Assembly: GCF_002285495.1 (NCBI RefSeq)
Contig: NZ_CP016786.1
Coordinates: 1,874,001-1,938,000 of the forward strand
From: Clostridium isatidis
Lineage (GTDB): Bacteria > Bacillota > Clostridia > Clostridiales > Clostridiaceae
DNA length: 64,000 nucleotides
Reading direction: 5' to 3'
Program-made: the position numbers and the translations under genes
Notes under the pieces: generated by a model
Told to the model about the DNA's origin: nothing
Databases searched by the model: none
Seen by the model: the letters and a program-made list of their open reading frames with translations, nothing else
Shown: positions 23,864 through 30,721 of the stretch, piece by piece
How positions within the stretch are numbered: position 1 is the first letter of the stretch
Layout: each line of letters begins with the position of its first letter

Positions 23864-24807
23864 TATAAACCTATCCCTTCCAAAGTTTTATTTAAAGATT
23901 TCAAATCTTCAACATTAAAAACTTTAACTTTAATTCCCTTTTCTCTACTAATTTCTTTTACAAAACTGCTTAATACTCTCCCTGGTCCAAGCTCTATAAA
24001 AGTATCAACCCCTATTTCAAACATCTTTTCAATTGTTTCACTCCATCTAACAGATGATTTCACCTGCTTAAAAAGAAGGGGTTTAATCTCATTAGCATCA
24101 TTTATAAAATCTGCTGTTACATTAGATATAATTTGAATATTAGGTTTATTAAAATTAATATTTTCTAACTCTTCTTTAAGTTTAATTGAAGCATCATCAA
24201 GTAATGATGTATGAAAAGGCCCTGATACTTTTAACTCAATCGCTCTTTTAGCACCAGCCTCTAAACATAATTCTCTTGCTAAATCAACAGCTTCTTTTTC
24301 TCCTCCAATTACAATTTGATTATTGGTATTGTAATTAGAAATTTCTACTACTCCTTTTTCTCTTGCTTTCTCTAAAGCAAGTTTTATTTTTTCTAAAGGT
24401 AAACCTATTACAGCAACCATAGAGCCAACTCCAATTGGAACTGCCTCCTGCATATATCTTCCTCTCTTTTTAACTAATGAAACAGCTTCTTCAAAACTTA
24501 AAGCTTTTGAAGCTACTAATGCTGAATATTCACCAAGACTTAAGCCAGCAACAACATCTGCTTTTATACCTTTTTCTTCAAGAGCTTCTTTAGCTGCTAT
24601 TGAAGTGATTAATACAGCTGGTTGAGTATTTTCTGTAATATCTAATTGCTCTTTTTCTCCACAAAATATCAGATCTTTTATATCAAATCCTAGAATATCA
24701 TTTGCTTTATCAAATACTTCTTTAGATTTTGAAATATTATCGTATAATTCTTTTCCCATTCCTATATATTGAGAGCCTTGCCCTGCAAAAATAAATGCTG
24801 TTTTCAT
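23863..24807 (-). CDS. fabD: Malonyl-CoA:ACP transacylase
   Basis: A 314-residue acyltransferase loading malonate onto ACP. It begins AFIFAGQGSQYIGMGKELYD; nucleophile Ser in AGLSLGEYSALVASKALSFEEAV; His in KVSGPFHTSLL; and a C-terminal ELGPGRVLSSFVK. Length and motifs are complete. One-base overlap with fabG and 12 bases after fabK. Confidence 0.95.
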   Translation of the reverse strand: MKTAFIFAGQGSQYIGMGKELYDNISKSKEVFDKANDILGFDIKDLIFCGEKEQLDITENTQPAVLITSIAAKEALEEKGIKADVVAGLSLGEYSALVASKALSFEEAVSLVKKRGRYMQEAVPIGVGSMVAVIGLPLEKIKLALEKAREKGVVEISNYNTNNQIVIGGEKEAVDLARELCLEAGAKRAIELKVSGPFHTSLLDDASIKLKEELENINFNKPNIQIISNVTADFINDANEIKPLLFKQVKSSVRWSETIEKMFEIGVDTFIELGPGRVLSSFVKEISREKGIKVKVFNVEDLKSLNKTLEGIGL

Positions 24808-24819
24808 ATTTCCTCCTAA

Positions 24820-25746
24820 TTAAAGGTTCTTTCTTAAAGTTTCATATTCTGCAAACATTTCTTCTATAATTTCCTTACAGCTTTGTCTTTCTTTAATCAT
24901 TCCTGCAATTTGACCAGCCATAAGTGATCCATTTTCAACATCTCCATCTTTTACAGCTTTTCTAAGAGCTCCTCTTGCCAATTCTTCTAATTCTTCCACC
25001 TTAGCATTCTTGCCCTCAAGTTTTAAGTACTCTCTTGCAAGTTGATTTTTAATAACTTGAACCGGATGACCTGTACTTCTTCCAGTTACAACTGTATCTA
25101 TATCATTAGCTTTTATTACTGCTTCCTTATAGTTATCATGGATAGTACATTCATGAGCAACTAAAAATCTTGTTCCTACCTGAATACCACTTGCCCCTAA
25201 GGCGAAAGCAGCAGTTGCTCCTCTTCCGTCAGCAATTCCTCCAGCTGCTATTACTGGAATATTGACAGCATCAACAACTTGAGGTACTAAAACCATTGTT
25301 GTTAGTTTTCCTATATGGCCTCCAGCCTCACAACCTTCAGCAACTATTGCATCTGCTCCTGCTCGTTCCATTCTTTTTGCTAACGCAACTGATGCAACAA
25401 CTGGTATAACCTTTATTCCTGCTTCTTTCCATTTAGAAATATACTTTCCTGGATTTCCTGCACCAGTTGTAACAACCTTAACTCCTTCTTCAATTACAAT
25501 ATCAGATAAAGCATCAGCATTATCTGAAAGCAGCATAATATTTACACCAAAAGGCTTATCTGTTAATTCCTTTGCCTTCCTTATTTCTTCTCTTATTACT
25601 TCTGCAGGGGCACTAGCTCCTGCTATTATTCCAAGACCACCTGCATTTGAGACAGCAGCAGCAAGGGAGCTGTCGGCAACCCATGCCATTCCCCCTTGAA
25701 GTATTGGATATTTTATATTTAATAAATTACAAATTCTATTATTCAT
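24820..25746 (-). CDS. fabK: Enoyl-ACP reductase II (FMN-dependent)
   Basis: A 308-residue flavoprotein that catalyses the last reduction of each FAS II cycle. It belongs to the nitronate monooxygenase-like barrel fold: NIKYPILQGGMAWVADSSLAAAVSNAGGLGIIA, PFGVNIMLLSD, GADAIVAEGCEAGGHIG, PVIAAGGIADGRGATAAFALGASGIQVGTRFLV. Its place inside the fab operon, and the absence of fabI, fabL or fabV here, identify it as the enoyl reductase. FabK enzymes are not inhibited by triclosan. A more distant homologue lies outside the operon at 27871-28926. Confidence 0.93.
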   Translation of the reverse strand: MNNRICNLLNIKYPILQGGMAWVADSSLAAAVSNAGGLGIIAGASAPAEVIREEIRKAKELTDKPFGVNIMLLSDNADALSDIVIEEGVKVVTTGAGNPGKYISKWKEAGIKVIPVVASVALAKRMERAGADAIVAEGCEAGGHIGKLTTMVLVPQVVDAVNIPVIAAGGIADGRGATAAFALGASGIQVGTRFLVAHECTIHDNYKEAVIKANDIDTVVTGRSTGHPVQVIKNQLAREYLKLEGKNAKVEELEELARGALRKAVKDGDVENGSLMAGQIAGMIKERQSCKEIIEEMFAEYETLRKNL

Positions 25747-25761
25747 AAGAATTACCCCGCT

Positions 25762-25989
25762 TTATTCCCCTTTTGCACTTTCTATATATTTAACTGCATC
25801 ACCTACAGTTTTAATATTTTCTGGATTTTCCACACTAATGCCAAAAGCATCTTCAAATTCCATTACCAATTGAAATAAATCTAATGAATCCACTCCTAAA
25901 TCGTCTATAAAACTTGTTTCTAAATTAATATCTTCCTCATTAACACCTAATTGATCTACTATAATTTCCTTAATTTTTTCTAATACCAT
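25762..25989 (-). CDS. acpP: Acyl carrier protein
   Basis: A 75-residue acidic four-helix carrier. The phosphopantetheine attachment serine is Ser35 in DDLGVDSLDLFQLVMEFE. The frame has a GGAGG ribosome site. It is second in the operon between fabH and fabK. Confidence 0.95.
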   Translation of the reverse strand: MVLEKIKEIIVDQLGVNEEDINLETSFIDDLGVDSLDLFQLVMEFEDAFGISVENPENIKTVGDAVKYIESAKGE

Positions 25990-26001
25990 TTTAAAATCCT
26001 C

Positions 26002-26979
26002 CTAAAGTTTAATTAATGCTCCAGCCCAGGTTAATCCTCCACCGAAGGCTGCCAATATTATTTTATCTCCTCTTTTTATTAATCCTTTTTCTAAAAGTTC
26101 ACTTAAAGCTATTGGAACACTTGCTCCTGATGTATTCCCATATTTATCCACATTAACATAAAATTTATCATCTTTTACTCTAAGTCTTCTAGAAGCTTCA
26201 CTTATTATTCTATAATTTGCTTGATGAGGAACAATATATTTAATATTTTCAATGCTCTCACCAGCCTTTTCTAGCAATTCATTAACTATACTTGGCAGTA
26301 CTGTTACTGCAAACCTAAATACTTCACGGCCATTCATAGTCATATACATATTTTCAGCCATAGCTTCTTTTGCAAAAGGTGTATTAAGTTCTAGCTCTCC
26401 AGCTACCAAACTAGTTTCTCCTTGTTTTCCATCAGCATAAAAACATGTACTTATTATTCCATCTTCCTCATCAGAAACTTCAAGTATTGCAGCACCAGCT
26501 CCATCTCCAAATAATACACAGGTACTTCTGTCACTCCAATCTATAATTTTAGATAATGTTTCTGCTCCAATTACTAAAGCTCTTTTTTTATCTGTTGCTT
26601 TTAACAAACTAGATGCTGTAAGTATGGAATATACGAACCCTGAACAAGCTGCTGATAAATCAAAAGCAGCAGCATTATTGCACCCTAAAAGCCCCTGAAC
26701 ACTACAAGCTGTAGACGGCATCATTCTATCTGGTGAAATTGTTGATACTATTATTAAATCAATATCCTCACTGCTTAAATTACAATTTTTTAATGCTTCT
26801 AATGCAGCTTTATATGCTAATTCAACAGTTCCTTCACCATTAGATATTCTTCTTTCCTTTATGCCAGTTCTTTTTATTATCCAATCATCACTTGTATCTA
26901 CTATATTTTCTAAGTCTTTATTGGTAACAATGTTTTCAGGACAGTAATGGCCAAAACCAACTATTCTTACTCCCTTCAT
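26002..26979 (-). CDS. fabH: 3-oxoacyl-ACP synthase III
   Basis: A 325-residue initiating condensing enzyme joining acyl-CoA and malonyl-ACP. Active-site Cys112 in AAFDLSAACSGFVYSI, His in YIVPHQANYRII and Asn in VDKYGNTSGASVPIAL; start MKGVRIVGFGHYCPENIVTN. It is the first gene of the eleven-gene operon. The 116 bases before it hold three TTTGA-type half sites on the minus strand at 15-16 base intervals that resemble degenerate versions of the palindromes at bioY. No MarR/FabT-type gene leads the operon, which differs from the arrangement common in many Clostridia and streptococci. Confidence 0.95.
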   Translation of the reverse strand: MKGVRIVGFGHYCPENIVTNKDLENIVDTSDDWIIKRTGIKERRISNGEGTVELAYKAALEALKNCNLSSEDIDLIIVSTISPDRMMPSTACSVQGLLGCNNAAAFDLSAACSGFVYSILTASSLLKATDKKRALVIGAETLSKIIDWSDRSTCVLFGDGAGAAILEVSDEEDGIISTCFYADGKQGETSLVAGELELNTPFAKEAMAENMYMTMNGREVFRFAVTVLPSIVNELLEKAGESIENIKYIVPHQANYRIISEASRRLRVKDDKFYVNVDKYGNTSGASVPIALSELLEKGLIKRGDKIILAAFGGGLTWAGALIKL

Positions 26980-27022
26980 TTAACTCCTCTTTTCAAAACT
27001 TATTACTTAATAATGGTCTTAA

Positions 27023-27073
27023 CAAATATTTTTATTTTCAAAATTTCACATTCAAATATCTTTATAATCAAAG
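27023..27073. promoter_or_regulatory. Phased TTTGA half-sites upstream of fabH
   Basis: On the minus strand TTTGATTATAAAG, TTTGAATGTGAAA and TTTGAAAATAAAA follow each other at 15-16 base steps. Each resembles the TTTGATTATCAAA palindrome found at bioY, with one to three differences. They may be weak operators for the same factor; alternatively this is chance in AT-rich DNA. Confidence 0.35.
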
Positions 27074-27095
27074 TTTTATTTTATATAAAACCTCT

Positions 27096-27644
27096 TTAAG
27101 CTACTCTTATGTTAATTTTAGAAGCTATATTAACGCCTACTACTGTTGTAATTAATGATTTAATTATATCTCCAGGCAAAGTAATAAAGCATCCATAATA
27201 TATAGCTAAATTAATAGGCATGTTAGTTCCTAAATAGAAGTTATTAATGAAATAAAAATATGGAACTCCTATAAGATAAATTACTATTATGCCTGCTATA
27301 TTTGCCAAAAAAACATTCTTAAGATCTTTTTTGTTTTTTTCAGCTATCTTCCCGATTATATATGCCGAAAATATAAGTCCAACTAAATAACCAAAGGTAG
27401 GTTCCAAAATATATTGAGGACCTCCCCCTTTTGTAAATACAGGTAATCCTATAAGTCCTATTGAAACATAAATAATTTGCGATAAAGCACCCTTCTTAGC
27501 TCCTAATAAAATCCCGCTTATACTACAAAAGAAAAATTGAAGAGTAAAAGGAACAAAAGGGATTGGAATTCTAATAAATGCTCCAACAGCTGTTAATGCT
27601 GCAAAAACTGAAATTAATACCTTATCGCTTACTTTTAAATTCAA
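27096..27644 (-). CDS. bioY: Biotin transporter BioY (ECF S component)
   Basis: A 182-residue membrane protein with six helices and the BioY pattern: IPIPFVPFTLQFFFCSISGILLGAKKGALSQIIYVSIGLIGLPVFTKGGGPQYILEPTFGYLVGLI. It binds biotin with high affinity and usually works with the shared ECF energising module, not in this window. Start is TTG at 27644, seven bases behind GGAGGTGA; upstream in-frame codons belong to the ribosome site. An ACTTTGATTGTCAAAGT palindrome lies 20 bases upstream of the start. It is upstream of the fab operon on the same strand; its product feeds biotin to the acetyl-CoA carboxylase encoded there. Confidence 0.93.
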   Translation of the reverse strand: MNLKVSDKVLISVFAALTAVGAFIRIPIPFVPFTLQFFFCSISGILLGAKKGALSQIIYVSIGLIGLPVFTKGGGPQYILEPTFGYLVGLIFSAYIIGKIAEKNKKDLKNVFLANIAGIIVIYLIGVPYFYFINNFYLGTNMPINLAIYYGCFITLPGDIIKSLITTVVGVNIASKINIRVA

Positions 27645-27664
27645 TATATCACCTCCATACAAAT

Positions 27665-27681
27665 ACTTTGATTGTCAAAGT
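27665..27681. promoter_or_regulatory. FabT-like palindrome at bioY
   Basis: ACTTTGATTGTCAAAGT is a 17-bp palindrome with one mismatch, next to the bioY ribosome site. The reported streptococcal FabT site is AGTTTGATTATCAAATT, which it closely resembles. Bound here a repressor would block bioY initiation. Confidence 0.65.
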
Positions 27682-27795
27682 AAGCTTATTATAAAGTAAG
27701 ACCATAATAATATTATTTTTTTAATTTGTCAACATTCAATATCCTTTTTTTGTTATTGAGTTTTTATTAAAACTAGATTATACTATTGATAATAT

Positions 27796-27808
27796 TTTGA
27801 TTATCAAA
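27796..27808. promoter_or_regulatory. FabT-like palindrome upstream of the FabK-like gene, site 1
   Basis: TTTGATTATCAAA is a perfect 13-bp palindrome with a central base, 63 bases before the start codon at 27871. Confidence 0.65.
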
Positions 27809-27826
27809 GTATTTATCTGAACATAT

Positions 27827-27839
27827 TTTGATAATCAAA
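27827..27839. promoter_or_regulatory. FabT-like palindrome upstream of the FabK-like gene, site 2
   Basis: TTTGATAATCAAA repeats the site at 27796-27808 exactly 31 bases downstream, three helical turns, so two dimers could bind on the same face. Confidence 0.65.
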
Positions 27840-27870
27840 TTAAATTTCATCTGATAAAAGGAGTTTAATT

Positions 27871-28926
27871 ATGAAGATAAAACCATTAATAATCGGAGAT
27901 TTAGTAGCTAAAATCCCAATAATTCAAGGAGGGATGGGGGTTGGTGTATCTCTATCTAATCTTGCTGGAAGCGTTGCAAAACATGGTGCTATTGGTGTAA
28001 TTTCTGCAGCGCATCCAGGATACTTGGAAGAGGATTTCGAGAAAAATACCCTTGAAGCAAATCTTCGCGGTCTATATAAACATATAAAAAGAGCGAAAGA
28101 AATCAGTTCCAAAGGAATAATTGGTGTTAATATTATGGTTGCAATAAACAACTATGCAGAGCATGTTAAAGCTGCCATTGCTGCTGGTGCAGACTTAATA
28201 ATATCTGGTGCTGGTCTTCCATTAAAATTACCTGAAATTACAAAAGGAAGTGCAATTAAAATAGCCCCTATTGTTTCCTCTAGAAAAGCCGTAAAAGTGA
28301 TTTTAAACTACTGGAAAAAACATTCAAATAGAACCGCTGATGCAGTAATTATAGAAGGCCCCAATGCAGGAGGACACCTTGGATTTAATACTAATAATAT
28401 TGAAAAGGAAATAAATAATTTTGATAATAATATTTTAGATATTATAGATGAAATTAAACTTTTCGAAAAAGAGTTTAATACTAAAATACCTGTAATAGTT
28501 GCAGGGGGAGTATTTAATCATGAAGATGTACTAAAATATTTAAATCTTGGAGCAAATGGAGTTCAAGTGGCTACAAAGTTTGTAGCCACAGAAGAATGTG
28601 ATGCTCATCCTAATTTTAAAGAAGCTTATATAAAATGCAAGAAAGATGATATTAAACTTACTGTAAGTCCTGTTGGAATGCCGGGAAGGGCTATTAAAAA
28701 TAAATTTTTAGAAAAGCTCGAAAAAGAAAGAATAAAAATAAGTAAATGTTACAACTGCTTAATTCCATGTAATCCTTCTTCTACACCATATTGCATCACT
28801 TCTGCCCTCATTAATGCTGTGAAAGGCGATTTAGATAATGGATTAATTTTCTGTGGAAGTAATGCATATAAGATAAATAAAATATCTACTGTTAAAGAAG
28901 TTATAGATGAACTTATGGGAGAATAA
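27871..28926 (+). CDS. FabK/nitronate monooxygenase-like flavoprotein with C-terminal Cys cluster
   Basis: A 351-residue FMN-barrel protein: IPIIQGGMGVGVSLSNLAGSVAKHGAIGVISAA, GVNIMVAINNYAEHVKAAIAAGADLIISGAG, AVIIEGPNAGGHLG and VPVIVAGGVFNHEDVLKYLNLGANGVQVATKFVATEEC. It differs from true FabK by a longer C-terminus that carries CYNCLIPCNPSSTPYC, a four-cysteine cluster able to bind a metal or Fe-S centre. Clostridial members are annotated nitronate monooxygenase. Divergent from bioY and preceded by two FabT-like palindromes, it may take part in lipid metabolism, for example as a second enoyl reductase; that is an inference from context. Confidence 0.75.
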   Translation: MKIKPLIIGDLVAKIPIIQGGMGVGVSLSNLAGSVAKHGAIGVISAAHPGYLEEDFEKNTLEANLRGLYKHIKRAKEISSKGIIGVNIMVAINNYAEHVKAAIAAGADLIISGAGLPLKLPEITKGSAIKIAPIVSSRKAVKVILNYWKKHSNRTADAVIIEGPNAGGHLGFNTNNIEKEINNFDNNILDIIDEIKLFEKEFNTKIPVIVAGGVFNHEDVLKYLNLGANGVQVATKFVATEECDAHPNFKEAYIKCKKDDIKLTVSPVGMPGRAIKNKFLEKLEKERIKISKCYNCLIPCNPSSTPYCITSALINAVKGDLDNGLIFCGSNAYKINKISTVKEVIDELMGE

Positions 28927-28974
28927 ATTAATAAAAGATTAATATAAGTTTAATAATTTATTAATAAAAATAAA

Positions 28975-29006
28975 AGTAAATCACAAATTATTCCTTGTGA
29001 TTTACT
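28975..29006 (+). terminator. Terminator after the FabK-like gene
   Basis: AGTAAATCACAA and TTGTGATTTACT form a perfect 12-bp stem followed by TTTTATTTT. Confidence 0.9.
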
Positions 29007-29250
29007 TTTTATTTTAATGTTATTTTTAAATTTATCACCCTAAAAACTATATTAAAAAACATTGTAAACCCTTATAATTGAATTATTGGTAAATTTTAAG
29101 ACATCTAAATACCTTACTTTGAAAAAAGCCAATTAATAGAATCAAAATAAGACTATTTTTAGGACAAACTTATTATACTTTAAAGAAATATTTATATTTG
29201 TACTTTTCCAAAAAAATATTTCTAACCAAGCCTATCAATTAAAACTCTAA

Positions 29251-29376
29251 TTCAAGGAAGATAGATTATTTGATGAATGGAGATCACAAGGGACATGTAA
29301 TTATAAATACAAAGTATATGAAAAAGAACATTCCTTTACTCCTAGATTTTATGGACAATGTATCATCCATACTTAA
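29251..29376 (+). pseudogene. Possible remnant of a decayed gene
   Basis: A frame of 41 codons has protein-like composition (FKEDRLFDEWRSQG, then CNYKYKVYEKEHSFTPRFYG and QCIIHT) but begins immediately after an in-frame stop, lacks any start codon or ribosome site, and ends at TAA. I do not recognise the family. Intergenic DNA this long is unusual in the window, so a dead gene is plausible. Confidence 0.25.
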
Positions 29377-29431
29377 AAAACTTACATACTCTGTATTAAA
29401 GAATATATTAGATTAAAATCTAAACATAATT

Positions 29432-29458
29432 AAAAGGACCCCATATATGAGCCCTTTT
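29432..29458 (-). terminator. Terminator after thioredoxin reductase gene
   Basis: AAAAGG and CCTTTT extended by four more pairs (two wobbles) around a six-base loop; the T tract that follows on the minus strand is short. Confidence 0.55.
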
Positions 29459-29482
29459 AAACTTCTATATTTATTATATGAA

Positions 29483-30334
29483 TTATTCAATTAAATTAAG
29501 ATATTTTACAGCGCTTAATGCTGCTATATTACCTTCTCCTGCTGCTTTAATATATTGGTATGGCTTTCCTATACAGTCTCCTGCCGCAAAACAGCCAGAT
29601 ATATTAGTTTCCATTTGCCTATTAACCGCTATATGATTCCCTTCAATTTTTAAGCCTGGCATTAATTCTGAAGGTGATAAAGAATCTCTTATTATGAAAA
29701 TTCCGTCAGTTTCTATTTCAGAAGCTTTTAAAATTAACTTTTTAACCTTTAATTCTCCTGATATTTTTATTGGTTCATCTTTAATAATATCTATACTGCT
29801 ATTTAAATCAAAATTTCCTTTATACATTGGAACATAATAAACCTTTTTGGCTAGTTCACATACAAAGTTAGCTTCCTCTTCTGCTTCCTCATTATAAGCT
29901 ATAATTGTTACAGTCTTTCCTTTATAAAGAGGTGCATCACAAGTTGCACAATAGCCAACACCTTTACCTAAATATTCTTTTTCCCCCTCAAGGTACTTGC
30001 CATATTCTACTCCTGTTGCTAAGATAACAGTTTTTGCTTCATAAACTTTTTCATTTACCATAACTGCAAAATAATTACCCATAGCATAAACATTATTTAC
30101 TCTCTCTTCTGTAATTTGAATCTCCATCTCATTTATATGTTCTTCAAACTTACTTCTAATTTCCTTACCGCTTATTCCATAAAAACCCAAATAGTTATTC
30201 ACTTTAGGAGCTTTATCTAATTTATTACTTAAATTCTTATTTCCAAAAATCTTAAAGCTTTTGTTTCTTATTTTGGCATTTATAGCAGCCGATAATCCAG
30301 CTGGGCCACTACCAATTATTATAATATCGTACAT
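29483..30334 (-). CDS. Thioredoxin reductase-like flavoprotein lacking the NADPH motif (FFTR type)
   Basis: A 283-residue flavoenzyme that should reduce the thioredoxin encoded just upstream. It has the FAD motif IIIGSGPAGLSAAINA, the redox pair Cys129/Cys132 in GVGYCATCDAP, and the C-terminal FAD segment GCFAAGDCIGKPYQYIKAAGEGNIAALSA. It is about 30 residues shorter than NADPH-dependent TrxB, and where TrxB has GGGDSA and HRRxxxR it has TIIAYNEEAEEEA and VYYVPMYKG. Clostridial ferredoxin-dependent flavin thioredoxin reductases lost NADPH binding in just this way, so ferredoxin is the likely electron donor. It is 11 bases behind trxA. Confidence 0.88.
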   Translation of the reverse strand: MYDIIIIGSGPAGLSAAINAKIRNKSFKIFGNKNLSNKLDKAPKVNNYLGFYGISGKEIRSKFEEHINEMEIQITEERVNNVYAMGNYFAVMVNEKVYEAKTVILATGVEYGKYLEGEKEYLGKGVGYCATCDAPLYKGKTVTIIAYNEEAEEEANFVCELAKKVYYVPMYKGNFDLNSSIDIIKDEPIKISGELKVKKLILKASEIETDGIFIIRDSLSPSELMPGLKIEGNHIAVNRQMETNISGCFAAGDCIGKPYQYIKAAGEGNIAALSAVKYLNLIE

Positions 30335-30345
30335 TTTATCTTACC

Positions 30346-30660
30346 TTATAAATTCTTTTTAATTTTTTCTATTAATACTTCTTTGGGAGTAAATCCAACT
30401 AATTTATCTAAAAAATTTCCATCTTTAAAAATAAGTAAAGTTGGAATACTTAAAATATCATATTGGTCTGCTAAAGCTCCATTTTGATCTACATCTACTT
30501 TAGTAAAGCTTACTTCCTTGAATTCTTCAGATACACTTTCTAATACAGGAGCCATCATTTTACAGGGTCCACACCAATTTGCCCAAAAGTCAACTACAAC
30601 TAATCCGTTATTTTTTAATACTTCAGTTTCAAAATCTTTAGCATTTAAATCTTTGATCAT
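30346..30660 (-). CDS. trxA: Thioredoxin
   Basis: A 104-residue thioredoxin with the active site WANWCGPCKMMAPVLE (Cys30, Cys33), the buried Asp in VDVDQNGALADQYDILSIPTLLIFKDG and its cis-Pro. First gene of a two-gene operon with the reductase. A dyad ATACC-7-GGTAT lies 20-35 bases upstream of the start, between promoter and ribosome site. Confidence 0.95.
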   Translation of the reverse strand: MIKDLNAKDFETEVLKNNGLVVVDFWANWCGPCKMMAPVLESVSEEFKEVSFTKVDVDQNGALADQYDILSIPTLLIFKDGNFLDKLVGFTPKEVLIEKIKKNL

Positions 30661-30678
30661 AATTTCCTCCCTATTTCT

Positions 30679-30695
30679 ATACCCCAGTATGGTAT
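30679..30695. promoter_or_regulatory. ATACC/GGTAT dyad upstream of trxA
   Basis: ATACCCCAGTATGGTAT, with five-base arms, loosely resembles operators of the CsoR/CstR family. No such regulator gene is in the window, so this is only a candidate. Confidence 0.3.
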
Positions 30696-30721
30696 TTTAA
30701 TTATATTTTATTAATATTTAA

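Larger units (their letters stand above)
28927..29482. other. 556-bp intergenic region with terminator and a coding remnant
   Basis: Contains the terminator of the gene ending at 28926, then AT-rich sequence with no intact gene, an open stretch at 29251-29376 without a start codon, and the weak trxB terminator at 29432-29458. I see no promoter or mobile-element end. Confidence 0.6.

Noticed and set aside
27023..27073. Certain operator calls for FabT at fabH
   Set aside because: Half-sites only; no complete palindrome, so kept as low confidence.
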